64,000 nucleotides of DNA from Chryseobacterium endalhagicum (lineage in GTDB: Bacteria > Bacteroidota > Bacteroidia > Flavobacteriales > Weeksellaceae): the NCBI RefSeq assembly GCF_016745235.1, contig NZ_JAELVM010000002.1:620001-684000 (forward strand), read 5' to 3'. The notes beneath the pieces were generated by a model, which worked only from the letters and a program-made list of their open reading frames with translations, was not told where the DNA came from and did not search any database. Positions 53,558-61,255 of the stretch are shown piece after piece; positions within the stretch are counted from its first letter, which is position 1; each line of letters begins with the position of its first letter. A program made the position numbers and the translations under genes.

Positions 53558-53931
53558 TGACTCGGGTTTCGGGATTCGAGATGCGGGTTTGAGAGTCGGA
53601 GTGTTTTAGGGTTTGAGAGTTTTGAGATGCATATTTATATTTAAGATCTAGTGCTTGAAATCTCATATTGTCCCAAAAATTCACCATTCACTTGTGAAGC
53701 AAAATTCACCATTGACATTCTTTAATCTAATAAAAAACAATCCCGCAGAAATTTTCCGCGGGATTTTTATTTGTATTGAAATCTTCTAAGTTTTCAGGTC
53801 TGAAATCTAACGTCTGAAATCTGATATCTTGAAAAACCTTCACCATTCACTTGCGAAGCAAAATTCACTATTCACAAACCTTCCAAAAAAATCTGAAATC
53901 TGATGTCTGAAATCTGACGTCTAAACCCCAC
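53558..53931. repeat. Intergenic repeat cluster
   Basis: About 370 nt. A 38-nt element occurs twice in direct orientation, 53679-53716 and 53838-53875 (core CACCATTCACTTGYGAAGCA). Between and after them are imperfect copies of TCTGAAATCTGAYGTC (53800-53925). A GGGTTTCGGGATTCGAGATG-like stretch follows the peptidase gene. The hairpin at 53739-53769 is the peptidase terminator. No gene seen. Confidence 0.8.
53739..53769 (+). terminator. Terminator after the M1 peptidase gene
   Basis: Stem AATCCCGC/GCGGGATT (53739-53746, 53758-53765) followed by T5. Confidence 0.8.
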
Positions 53932-54534
53932 CTACTTAATCCCAAACTGCTGCACCATCCAATGATTCGGATGATTCTTGACAAGATCATTCCTTAACAC
54001 CTCATCCTTTGTATTAAGATAGCTGTATACTTTTAAAGGAACCGAATCCGGATATTCTTTTAATCCCTGATCTACAGCTGCTTTGGCTTCCTGCTTTTTT
54101 CCTGCTCCGTCGAAAGCTTCGCTTTTGTAGACATAGATGATAGCGGGAACTTTTCCGTAGATCTCTTGGGTTTCATTTTCCAGTAAATTCAGGGCTTCAA
54201 TCTGGAATCCGGTATCAGGTGCTTTCCCGGCCATGGAAGTCCGGCTGATATGCTGCTGGTACATTAAGAAAAGCAGGAGGATATGAAGGTTTTTGGTATC
54301 TGGATTTGAGGCTGTTTTTTCAATTCTCTGAACGGTTTCAGGAGTCATTTCATCTTTTTCTGCCTGAAGATTTTTATTATAGAATTCATCAAGGAGATCA
54401 TAAACAGTCCTGTCATTCTTATCAATCTTTGAATCCTGCTTTATTTTCAGGAATATATCTTTGACCTGATTTCCGGTTTGGGCAAACGTATTCAGGCCAA
54501 TACAAAGGAACAGGATGAAGATTAATTTTTTCAT
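53932..54534 (-). CDS. Exported protein of unknown function, helical
   Basis: A 200-residue protein with signal peptide KKLIFILFLCIGLNTFAQ. The mature part is mostly helical and weakly TPR-like (EALNLLENETQEIYGKVPA, FDGAGKKQEAKAAVDQGL, YPDSVPLKVYSYLNTKDE). I do not recognise the family. Single gene, with repeat-rich DNA beyond its stop and 258 nt of empty sequence before its start. Confidence 0.65.
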   Translation of the reverse strand: MKKLIFILFLCIGLNTFAQTGNQVKDIFLKIKQDSKIDKNDRTVYDLLDEFYNKNLQAEKDEMTPETVQRIEKTASNPDTKNLHILLLFLMYQQHISRTSMAGKAPDTGFQIEALNLLENETQEIYGKVPAIIYVYKSEAFDGAGKKQEAKAAVDQGLKEYPDSVPLKVYSYLNTKDEVLRNDLVKNHPNHWMVQQFGIK

Positions 54535-54792
54535 GGAAGAAGGATAAAATATTTTCAGTTTTTAAAGATAATTAATTGTTTTAATCTATCCAATCGGAGT
54601 TTTAAATTTTCAACGGGAAAAATAAAATTATTCCATGGAAGATATTTTATAGCCGGAGCTGTAATGATTATCCCACAGGCAAGCTAAGCAGAGCATAAAG
54701 AATTCTTCAAAATAATGCAGATATTGTGTGTTTTTGATCATAAAGCCTTATTTTTACATCTGTTTTTTAACCCAGACAAGCTTAAAAAATTA

Positions 54793-55551
54793 ATGAATTC
54801 AATCGTAATCAACGTAGGGAACAGCAATATCAGATTCGGACTTTTTAACGGAGATAACTGTGATATTTCATGGGTGATCAATACAAAGCCCTACAGAACC
54901 GTAGATGAGCTTTATGTACAGGTTTTGATGCTGTACCAGACTTATAAAGTTGAACCAAAGGAAATCAGTAAAGTGATTATAGGATCAGTGGTACCGCAGC
55001 TTACCAAAGTGATCAGTTCCGCAATCAAGAAGATCCATGGGATTTTGCCGGTGATCGTAGACCGGTCTACCCCTTCGGGAGTTCAGGCCAAATCCAAACA
55101 GATGGGAACGGATATTTATGCCAACCTGGTAGCCGCCCACAATCTTTATCCGAACCAGAAGAAGATTGTCATTGATTTTGGAACGGCACTTACGGCAAGC
55201 TGTGTCACAGAAACCGGAGAAACACTTGGAGTGATTATTGCTCCGGGAATTGTAACCTCTTTAAACTCCCTGATCAGCCAGACTGCACAGCTTCCCGATA
55301 TAGAATTGAAAAAACCCAAGTCTGTATTAGGTCTTGACACCGTAACCTGTATGCAGAGCGGTATGGTATACGGATTTCTGGGAATGGTAGAAGGTTTTAT
55401 AGACCGCATCAACGATGAGGTGAATGACGAATGTTTTGTTGTTGCAACAGGCGGCGTTTCACATATCTACAAGCCTCTGACTGAAAAAATTCACGTGATG
55501 GACAGGCTGCATACACTGAAAGGATTGTATTTCCTGGGGAAAGATTTGTAG
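54793..55551 (+). CDS. coaX: Type III pantothenate kinase
   Basis: Phosphorylates pantothenate, the first step of coenzyme A synthesis. The 252-residue product starts MNSIVINVGNSNIRFGLF; a frame 26 residues longer exists but its start does not fit the family. Motifs are the PHOSPHATE 1 loop NVGNSN (~7-12), the MGTDIYANLVAAH block with catalytic Asp (~101-113), and PHOSPHATE 2 IDFGTALTAS (~126-135). Unusually the first motif has Asn where most CoaX enzymes have Asp (DxGN). The gene ends at a GGTTAA tandem repeat. Confidence 0.93.
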   Translation: MNSIVINVGNSNIRFGLFNGDNCDISWVINTKPYRTVDELYVQVLMLYQTYKVEPKEISKVIIGSVVPQLTKVISSAIKKIHGILPVIVDRSTPSGVQAKSKQMGTDIYANLVAAHNLYPNQKKIVIDFGTALTASCVTETGETLGVIIAPGIVTSLNSLISQTAQLPDIELKKPKSVLGLDTVTCMQSGMVYGFLGMVEGFIDRINDEVNDECFVVATGGVSHIYKPLTEKIHVMDRLHTLKGLYFLGKDL

Positions 55552-55583
55552 GTTAAGGTTAAGGTTAAGGTTAAGGTTAAGGT
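55551..55583 (+). repeat. GGTTAA tandem repeat, 5.5 copies
   Basis: A perfect hexamer array of 33 nt that begins on the last base of the coaX stop codon. No sequence of this form occurs elsewhere in the window. Confidence 0.95.
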
Positions 55584-55630
55584 GGCCTTTCGGATGGATT
55601 AAAAAGGTTCTGTAGACAAAATAAGAGATC

Positions 55631-56173
55631 ATGAGACGATTAAAGGAATTTCCAAGAATTGAAACTGAAAGACTGATCCTGTCAGAGCTTAAAGAGGGTG
55701 ATATTCCTGTTGTGACCGGATATCTTCAGGATAAAATTTTCTCAGATCTTACCTCCAATATTCCTTATCCTTACAGTGAAAAACATGCTGAATTCTGGCT
55801 GAAAATGTCGGCAGAAGCTTTCGAAAACAATACCGGATTTACTTTTGCCATCCGTAATAAAGAAGAGCAGATTATAGGAGCAATCGGCCTTCATGATCGT
55901 GGAGACGACAAAGCAGAGCTGGGGTATTGGATGGGAAAACCGTTCTGGAACAAAGGATACGTTACTGAGGCTGCCGGAGCGCTTATTGATTTTGGGTTTC
56001 GTGAACTCGGGATTAATAAAATTTATGCCACATACTTCCTCCACAACCCGGCTTCCGGAAGAATTATGGAGAAAACAGGTATGGAGCGGGAAGCCCTGCT
56101 GAAACAGCATCTCAAAAAAGGGGACGAATACTTTGATATTATGATGTATTCTGTTTTTAAAAATAAGAGATGA
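55631..56173 (+). CDS. GNAT family N-acetyltransferase (RimJ/RimL-like)
   Basis: A 180-residue acetyltransferase. The start IETERLILSELKEGDIPVV (~11-29) and the acetyl-CoA site LGYWMGKPFWNKGYVTEAAG (~98-117, a variant of the Q/RxxGxG/A loop) place it in the Acetyltransf_3 group. NPASGRIMEKTGMERE (~145-160) is the typical fourth block. Substrate unknown; relatives modify ribosomal protein N-termini or small amines. No promoter seen in the 47 nt after the tandem repeat. Confidence 0.92.
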   Translation: MRRLKEFPRIETERLILSELKEGDIPVVTGYLQDKIFSDLTSNIPYPYSEKHAEFWLKMSAEAFENNTGFTFAIRNKEEQIIGAIGLHDRGDDKAELGYWMGKPFWNKGYVTEAAGALIDFGFRELGINKIYATYFLHNPASGRIMEKTGMEREALLKQHLKKGDEYFDIMMYSVFKNKR

Positions 56174-56217
56174 TTTAACTTTTCGGGGAAGAAGGGATCA
56201 AATTCCAAAATACTTCC

Positions 56218-56793
56218 ATGAAAACAATTTCCTCTTTTCTCGCTTTACTGATAAGCATTTCTGTTTTTTCACAAACCAAACTCATCGCTTTTAAAAGTCA
56301 CAGCGGACATGCTGAATACTTTGATAAAGCCATTTCAGAAGATCTTTTCGATGCTAATTTTTCAAATCTCGGAATAGTTCCGAAAAGGTTTGTAACAGAT
56401 GCAAAGCTGGATTCTGTAATCATTCTGAATGACGAAGAAAGCATTCTGGTAACAAGTTCGGCAAGCAGAATAATGGTGAATAATGAAAAAAGAGAATGGC
56501 AGCCGGGAAGAGAAACGGTACGCAAGCATCCGCTTTTTTCCAAAAAGAATATTGACAGTGTAAAAACTGTTCTGAAAAGAGACTACCATTTTATCAATGA
56601 TATGGACAGCGTTGTTTTTGTAGAATACGACAAGCAAAATAAATCCTATAAAGAGATCAAACCTTCCACGGCAAAACCAAAGAAAGGAAAATCAGACAAA
56701 ACACGGGGCGGACTTCTGCTTGGGGTGCTGATGATTTCCGGAGTTTCGGGATTTTACAGCTGGAAAAGGAATAAAAAAAATAATGAGAAGTAG
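56218..56793 (+). CDS. Exported protein with C-terminal membrane anchor, unknown
   Basis: A 191-residue protein with signal peptide MKTISSFLALLISISVFSQ, a soluble region of ~140 residues (KLIAFKSHSGHAEYFDKAI, NLGIVPKRFVTDAKLDSVI) and a final transmembrane segment (~163-182, GGLLLGVLMISGVSGFYSW) with a KRNKKNNEK stop-transfer tail. It should be anchored facing the periplasm. It overlaps the next gene by 11 nt, so the two act together. Not recognised. Confidence 0.7.
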   Translation: MKTISSFLALLISISVFSQTKLIAFKSHSGHAEYFDKAISEDLFDANFSNLGIVPKRFVTDAKLDSVIILNDEESILVTSSASRIMVNNEKREWQPGRETVRKHPLFSKKNIDSVKTVLKRDYHFINDMDSVVFVEYDKQNKSYKEIKPSTAKPKKGKSDKTRGGLLLGVLMISGVSGFYSWKRNKKNNEK

Positions 56794-57934
56794 GCTGGCT
56801 GCAGGTGTAGGAATGTTCTTCCTGCTTTTTATGCTGTTTTTTCCATTAGATTTCCTGGGGGATTTCCAGAAAGAAATATCATCATTCTTATTTGGAGATC
56901 TTACAGGCTGGATAGTGAAACAGGTTTTTCAAGCAGATCACGCCAGAATAGATTTTTCTTCGGACAGTCTTTCCATGCTTGTTCTGGTCATACTTTTACT
57001 AATTATTTCAGTATTCATTACGGCATTAATTAAAGAAAAACATCTTCCAAAACTTCTTTACTTTTCTAAAGAAATAGCGGTTTTATATATTGCCGTGGTC
57101 CTGCTGAAGTATGGATTGGATAAAATTTTTAAAGCCCAGTTTTATCTTCCCGAGCCCAATATCCTCTATTCCCGTTTCGGAAATTTGGATAAAGACATCC
57201 TGTTTTGGAGTACGATGGGAACATCCCGGTTGTATTCGATATCCATGGGTGTATTTGAGCTTTTAGCAGCATTGTTGATCCTTTTCCGTATAACCAGAAC
57301 GCTGGGATTATTGATCTCTGTAGGAATTGTGATTAACATTCTTTTCATCAATCTTGGATTTGATATTTCGGTTAAATTCTTTTCATTGATCTTATTGTGT
57401 ATGGCTGTTTTTGGATTAAAAGATGAGTGGATTCCGCTGTACCGGTTTTTAATCTTAAAACAGAAAATCCAGCTTCAGGAAAATACGGAACCGTCTGTAA
57501 AGCTTCTTCCGGTTTGGATCTTTTTTAAAACCGCTTTTGTTGGAACTTCGCTGGTGATGATCCTTTTTCCTTATATAAATTCAGGAAATTATAATGATGA
57601 TCTCAGTGAACGGCCTTTGCTTCACGGGGCTTTTAAAAATGCAGATAAAAATTCAGATCTTCAGTATATTTTCTTTCACAGGAATCATTATGTGATCCTG
57701 ATGGATAAAGATGAAAAGACCAGGGATTTCCATTACAGCTCAGGTTCAAAGGATCATCTTATTCTGGAAGATTACGGTGGGCGGAAAACCAACGTCCGTT
57801 TTTCATATCAGAAAAAAGACAGCCTTCTCACACTCCGTTTTGGAACATCTGTGATTGTAGCCAGGGAAGAGAACTGGAGAAAAATGAACGCATTACGTCC
57901 TCTTTTTCATTCCACGATAGAAAATTCTGAATAA
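56783..57934 (+). CDS. DoxX-like polytopic membrane protein with C-terminal soluble domain, unknown
   Basis: A 383-residue protein. About seven hydrophobic segments occupy residues ~5-275; the central four (KEIAVLYIAVVLLKYGLDKI, then FELLAALLILFRITRTLGLL, then ILFINLGFDISVKFFSLILL) resemble a DoxX-type bundle. The last ~100 residues are a soluble domain (YIFFHRNHYVILMDKDEKTR, LTLRFGTSVIVAREENW) of unknown fold. It overlaps the preceding gene by 11 nt. Redox or transport roles known for DoxX relatives are only a hint. Confidence 0.65.
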   Translation: MRSRLAAGVGMFFLLFMLFFPLDFLGDFQKEISSFLFGDLTGWIVKQVFQADHARIDFSSDSLSMLVLVILLLIISVFITALIKEKHLPKLLYFSKEIAVLYIAVVLLKYGLDKIFKAQFYLPEPNILYSRFGNLDKDILFWSTMGTSRLYSISMGVFELLAALLILFRITRTLGLLISVGIVINILFINLGFDISVKFFSLILLCMAVFGLKDEWIPLYRFLILKQKIQLQENTEPSVKLLPVWIFFKTAFVGTSLVMILFPYINSGNYNDDLSERPLLHGAFKNADKNSDLQYIFFHRNHYVILMDKDEKTRDFHYSSGSKDHLILEDYGGRKTNVRFSYQKKDSLLTLRFGTSVIVAREENWRKMNALRPLFHSTIENSE

Positions 57935-57935
57935 C

Positions 57936-58367
57936 TTATCTTTTGCTTTTAAAAAACGCCTTTACGATTGCTGAGCATTCATTTTCCATAACGCCGGTAA
58001 TTATTTCTGTTTTTGGATGCAGAGACAGATGTTTGTTGATAAATCCTCTCTGCTCATCTCTGGCACCGATCACTACTTTAGAAACCTGCGCCCACGAAAG
58101 AGCTCCGGAACACATCACACAAGGTTCCATGGTGACATAAAGGGTACAGTTGATCAGGTATTTTCCACCCAGAAAATTGGCGGCTGAGGTGATGGCCTGC
58201 ATTTCTGCATGGGCAGTCACATCATTTAATGTTTCGGTGAGATTGTGAGCCCTGGCAATAATCCGGTTATTGGAAACCACTATACATCCGATAGGAACCT
58301 CATCTTTTTCAAGTGCGGCTTCTGCTTCCTGCAAAGCCATTTTCATGTAATATTCGTCGGTAAACAT
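57936..58367 (-). CDS. tadA: tRNA-specific adenosine deaminase TadA
   Basis: A 143-residue zinc deaminase. HAEMQAIT (~54-61, zinc His and catalytic Glu) and PCVMCSGAL (~84-92, two zinc Cys) are complete, and VPIGCIVVSNNRIIARAHN (~22-40) is typical of TadA. It converts A34 of tRNA-Arg to inosine. Other nucleoside deaminases (guanine deaminase) share these motifs, but length and flanks favour TadA. The ATG overlaps the TGA of the upstream TonB-C-like gene (TGATG). It converges on the DoxX-like gene with only 1 nt between stops. Confidence 0.92.
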   Translation of the reverse strand: MFTDEYYMKMALQEAEAALEKDEVPIGCIVVSNNRIIARAHNLTETLNDVTAHAEMQAITSAANFLGGKYLINCTLYVTMEPCVMCSGALSWAQVSKVVIGARDEQRGFINKHLSLHPKTEIITGVMENECSAIVKAFFKSKR

Positions 58368-58993
58368 CAGTCCTGAAGCGTTAAAGTGAGCGGAAGCCTG
58401 AAGCGGGACCGTACCATATTTCCTTTGGCTATGGCGGGAGAAAATTTATCAGGAATGGAGTAGATGGCAATTTCAGCCTGTCTGTTAAACGTAAAATTAT
58501 CACCTTCAGCCTGTACATTGCTGATACTTCCGTCCTTTTCTATCATGAATATCACATTGGCTTTTACAGTCTTGGTTTCTGTGTAAACTCCGCCTGTGTA
58601 GAAAAGTCCCGCCACTTCTTTTTTCAACATTTCCATTCCGCCTGGATATTCTGCCGGCTTTTCAAGAATTGAAGTGTTTACGGGAAGGAGGGCTGGATTA
58701 TTTTCATTTTTTTTGATAAACTGAAGGTCTTCAAGGTTCCTTACCTTTAAAAGTGCTCCTATCATGGCTACATTTTCAATGCTGTCCATCTTTTTCATGA
58801 AAAAAAGGAAGTCATTTTTTACGGCAGCTTTTTTTACGAGATTGGGTTCTGCGTCAAATTTCTTTTTGAATTCTGTATTCAGCATGCTCCTGTGCTGGTT
58901 GTAATAGTTTTTTACCTGCCGGAACTCCTCCTTCTGCTGGGAAAAGCAAAAAGAAGACAGGAGGCTGAATATGCACAATATTAAAGCTTTCAA
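58367..58993 (-). CDS. Exported protein with TonB C-terminal-like domain
   Basis: A 208-residue protein with signal peptide MKALILCIFSLLSSFCFSQ. A helical region (~22-100) is followed by a TonB-C-like domain (~115-208): KPAEYPGGMEMLKKEVAGLF, VKANVIFMIEKDGSISNVQA and IYSIPDKFSPAIAKGNMVRS. It lacks the membrane anchor and Pro-rich spacer of a true TonB, so it is unlikely to energise receptors; free domains of this type are common in Bacteroidota and of unknown function. Coupled to tadA by a 1-nt overlap. Confidence 0.75.
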   Translation of the reverse strand: MKALILCIFSLLSSFCFSQQKEEFRQVKNYYNQHRSMLNTEFKKKFDAEPNLVKKAAVKNDFLFFMKKMDSIENVAMIGALLKVRNLEDLQFIKKNENNPALLPVNTSILEKPAEYPGGMEMLKKEVAGLFYTGGVYTETKTVKANVIFMIEKDGSISNVQAEGDNFTFNRQAEIAIYSIPDKFSPAIAKGNMVRSRFRLPLTLTLQD

Positions 58994-59047
58994 AAGAGTA
59001 TATTTATGTAAATGTAATCAAAAAATATGAGCTTTTCACACTTAATA

Positions 59048-59968
59048 TCAGCTTTCAAGATAGCGGTTCAGGGATTCCTGAAGATGGGTTCTGATGTCAT
59101 CAACTAAACCTTTAGGTTCCAGGACGGTTACTTCTTTTCCATAAGATAAAATCTCCTGCATAAAGTCATAAGTAGGGTGGAGAAAGAACTCGAAATAGAT
59201 TTCGTCCGGAGTTTCCTTGGTTTCTTTCTGAGACTGGTGAAGCGGGAAACTTCTGATGTATTCTCCCTGGTGCCTGCTGCATTTCATAACGATATTCTGA
59301 GGCCTCTGCTCTGCAAGATTCATGACGCCAAATGCATTTTTGAAATGTTCCCTGAAATTATAATTATACTTTTCCCGGAACTTATTGTCGCTTACATCCA
59401 GATAATTTACCCTGTCCAAACCGAATGATTTCAGAACTTTGTCCTTAGTGTCAATGGCAATAAGGTACCATCTGTCCTTGGATTCCTTTAAAGCCAGCGG
59501 ATGAACCTTCCGGGAAGTCATTATTTTGTTTTTGTAGTTGTAATGTTCGAAACTTACCACTCTTTTATTACGGATGGCGAAGAAAAGATCATAGAAATGC
59601 TCTATTCCGGTAGGTTTGCGGCTTTCGAAAAAGATAAAATCTGAAAAATCCGGATGAAGGTTCAGGGCATTGCTTACCTGGAAAGATTCCAGTAATTTCT
59701 GGTTGTATTCATCCACTTCCATGATGGGGCGGCTTTCAATATAATACCGGTTATCGCCTTTCTTTTTGTTGTGAATGGAAAGATTAAAAAGATCGGAAAT
59801 CTCACGGATATCCCTTTGCAGCGTGCGGATCGAGTAGCTCTTGATTCCTGCATCCTGAAATTCGAAAGAATTGAGAAGATAGTCCTCCAGCTGGGAATAG
59901 GTAGCCGGAGAACTTTCTAATCTTTTGATAATTAAGGCATATCTTGTCAGATAAAAATCTTTTTTCAT
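59048..59968 (-). CDS. WYL-domain transcriptional regulator with N-terminal helix-turn-helix
   Basis: A 306-residue regulator. I start it at the ATG 59966-59968 (MKKDFYLTRYALIIKRLE); a GTG 24 nt upstream is possible. Residues ~1-70 form a DeoR-type winged helix (ATYSQLEDYLLN, SIRTLQRDIREISDLFNL). A WYL domain (~125-200) includes VSFEHYNYKNKIMTSRKVHPLALKES and DRWYLIAI, followed by a WCX-type C-terminal domain (~220-306). WYL domains bind nucleic-acid or nucleotide ligands, and such regulators often control defence or DNA-damage genes. A palindrome and TATATTTG box lie upstream. Confidence 0.88.
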   Translation of the reverse strand: MKKDFYLTRYALIIKRLESSPATYSQLEDYLLNSFEFQDAGIKSYSIRTLQRDIREISDLFNLSIHNKKKGDNRYYIESRPIMEVDEYNQKLLESFQVSNALNLHPDFSDFIFFESRKPTGIEHFYDLFFAIRNKRVVSFEHYNYKNKIMTSRKVHPLALKESKDRWYLIAIDTKDKVLKSFGLDRVNYLDVSDNKFREKYNYNFREHFKNAFGVMNLAEQRPQNIVMKCSRHQGEYIRSFPLHQSQKETKETPDEIYFEFFLHPTYDFMQEILSYGKEVTVLEPKGLVDDIRTHLQESLNRYLES

Positions 59969-60022
59969 TCGTCTATAATTTTGCTGCAGCACCGCTGCGT
60001 TTCATGGTAAAATTTTATAAGA

Positions 60023-60056
60023 CAAATATATAGGCTTAATGCGACAAAACGTGTCG
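60023..60056 (-). promoter_or_regulatory. Promoter region with operator-like palindrome of the WYL gene
   Basis: On the minus strand a TATATTTG -7 box occupies 60023-60030. Upstream, CGACA-N5-TGTCG (60042-60056) is an inverted repeat over the expected -33 zone. This fits autoregulation by the WYL protein, which is an inference. Confidence 0.45.
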
Positions 60057-60126
60057 TGTTTTAATTTTTTAGACTACTTTTTACTTTATTTTTTGATGTC
60101 TGGAAAGTTGGAAATAGATATCTTTA

Positions 60127-60153
60127 CAAAAAGCCGCAACGATAGCTGCGGCT
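60127..60153 (-). terminator. Terminator after the His-Cys protein gene
   Basis: Stem AGCCGCA/TGCGGCT (60132-60138, 60147-60153) followed by T5 on the minus strand, 15 nt past the stop. Confidence 0.82.
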
Positions 60154-60167
60154 AATAAAATTAAATA

Positions 60168-61196
60168 TTATTTAGGAATTAATGGAATGCCAGGATTATC
60201 TTTTATGATTTGTTTAATGAGCTGATCATAAACAGCATCTCCTTTTGCCCTGCTATATCCTACTTTAAATTTTTTTGAATAATAGATTTGGTATTCACTA
60301 ATTTTCTTTGCCTGTTCAGGAGTCAGAACAGCAGTTCTGTCAACAAGTTCATATACTTTTGCTCCTATACTGTAGAGCCAAATGTCTTGTTTTGTAACCG
60401 TAATCTTATTTGAAGAAGTATTGATATACGACCATCCGTTGGGATTTATCCACGAATCTCCTGTGGTCAGAAAACAATTCAGGATCGATCCGAAATTGAT
60501 TACAAAAGGATTATTTACCGGAAAATGTCTGCTGATTTCAATTTGCGTAAAATTTGAGTTGGCAAAAATCTTTATTTTTTTATCTGTCATTTTTGCCATT
60601 TCATATAAATATTCCTTATCATCAGCCTCGTTACAGGCTATGGAAAAGAAAGAAAAATTATCTTGGATTGTATTTAATAACAAACGCAGACTCAGGTAAG
60701 ACTTAACATGTCTCAGTTCGTAAGTTCCACTATGTAGTTTGTCACATTCCTTTCTGAAATCTTCAAAATATTTATCATCAAGTTCCGTAATATCTTTCTT
60801 ATCCATTTTTTTATAAACCTCTCCCAAAACCTGGAAGTCCTGGTAATGAAGAATTACTTTTATAGCATCTCTTACAGTATGATCTGAGTAAGTATTACCA
60901 TGATGAACTATAGCAATATTCTTGAATTTATATTTCTTGGCAAGCTCTGCAAAACTGTCATAATTGGCAAAAGAAGGAATGTGTCTCACCAGCCAGATGT
61001 TGTTGTGAGTATCATCAAATTGATCTTTTCCATCAGATTCTAATACAATGAGTAAATTTTTCCCTGTTTTTTTGATTTGTTGTTCCAAATCGTCTACATC
61101 CGGTCTCTCCCTGTCAAGTCGTTCTTTTCGTTTCTCCCGTTCCTCATCGGCAAGTGTTTTCGCACCATAAACTCCTATAGGTCTGTAATTATACAT
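60168..61196 (-). CDS. Unknown cytoplasmic protein with caspase/CHAT-like alpha/beta core and candidate His-Cys pair
   Basis: A 342-residue protein without signal or membrane segment; I do not recognise the family. A charged helical N-terminus (~15-45) is followed by hydrophobic strands LLIVLES (~48-54), FKNIAIVHHG (91-100), FSFFSIACNEADD (181-193) and KIKIFANSN (207-215). A His ending one strand (His98/99) and a Cys ending the next core strand (Cys188) is the arrangement of clan CD cysteine peptidases such as caspases and CHAT domains. The link is pattern-based only. Flanked by terminators on both sides; upstream is the giant coiled-coil gene, downstream the WYL regulator. Confidence 0.6.
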   Translation of the reverse strand: MYNYRPIGVYGAKTLADEEREKRKERLDRERPDVDDLEQQIKKTGKNLLIVLESDGKDQFDDTHNNIWLVRHIPSFANYDSFAELAKKYKFKNIAIVHHGNTYSDHTVRDAIKVILHYQDFQVLGEVYKKMDKKDITELDDKYFEDFRKECDKLHSGTYELRHVKSYLSLRLLLNTIQDNFSFFSIACNEADDKEYLYEMAKMTDKKIKIFANSNFTQIEISRHFPVNNPFVINFGSILNCFLTTGDSWINPNGWSYINTSSNKITVTKQDIWLYSIGAKVYELVDRTAVLTPEQAKKISEYQIYYSKKFKVGYSRAKGDAVYDQLIKQIIKDNPGIPLIPK

Positions 61197-61216
61197 GATT
61201 TTTAATTTAATTGGTT

Positions 61217-61246
61217 AAAAAAAACCGGCGGTCTTTTACAACCGCC
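61217..61246 (-). terminator. Terminator after the giant coiled-coil protein gene
   Basis: Stem GGCGGT/ACCGCC (61227-61232, 61241-61246) followed by GG and T8 on the minus strand. It separates this gene from the His-Cys protein gene 21 nt further on. Confidence 0.85.
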
Positions 61247-61255
61247 AATTTTGAA

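Noticed and set aside
53558..53687. Minus-strand frame after the M1 peptidase as a gene
   Set aside because: It covers repeat-type intergenic DNA and has no start signal.
54715..54792. Upstream start for coaX adding 26 residues
   Set aside because: The extension is hydrophobic junk and the family begins at the strand preceding the NVGN motif.
55551..55583. CRISPR-like or telomere-like array
   Set aside because: A hexamer tandem repeat without spacers; no cas genes; replicon ends are not indicated.
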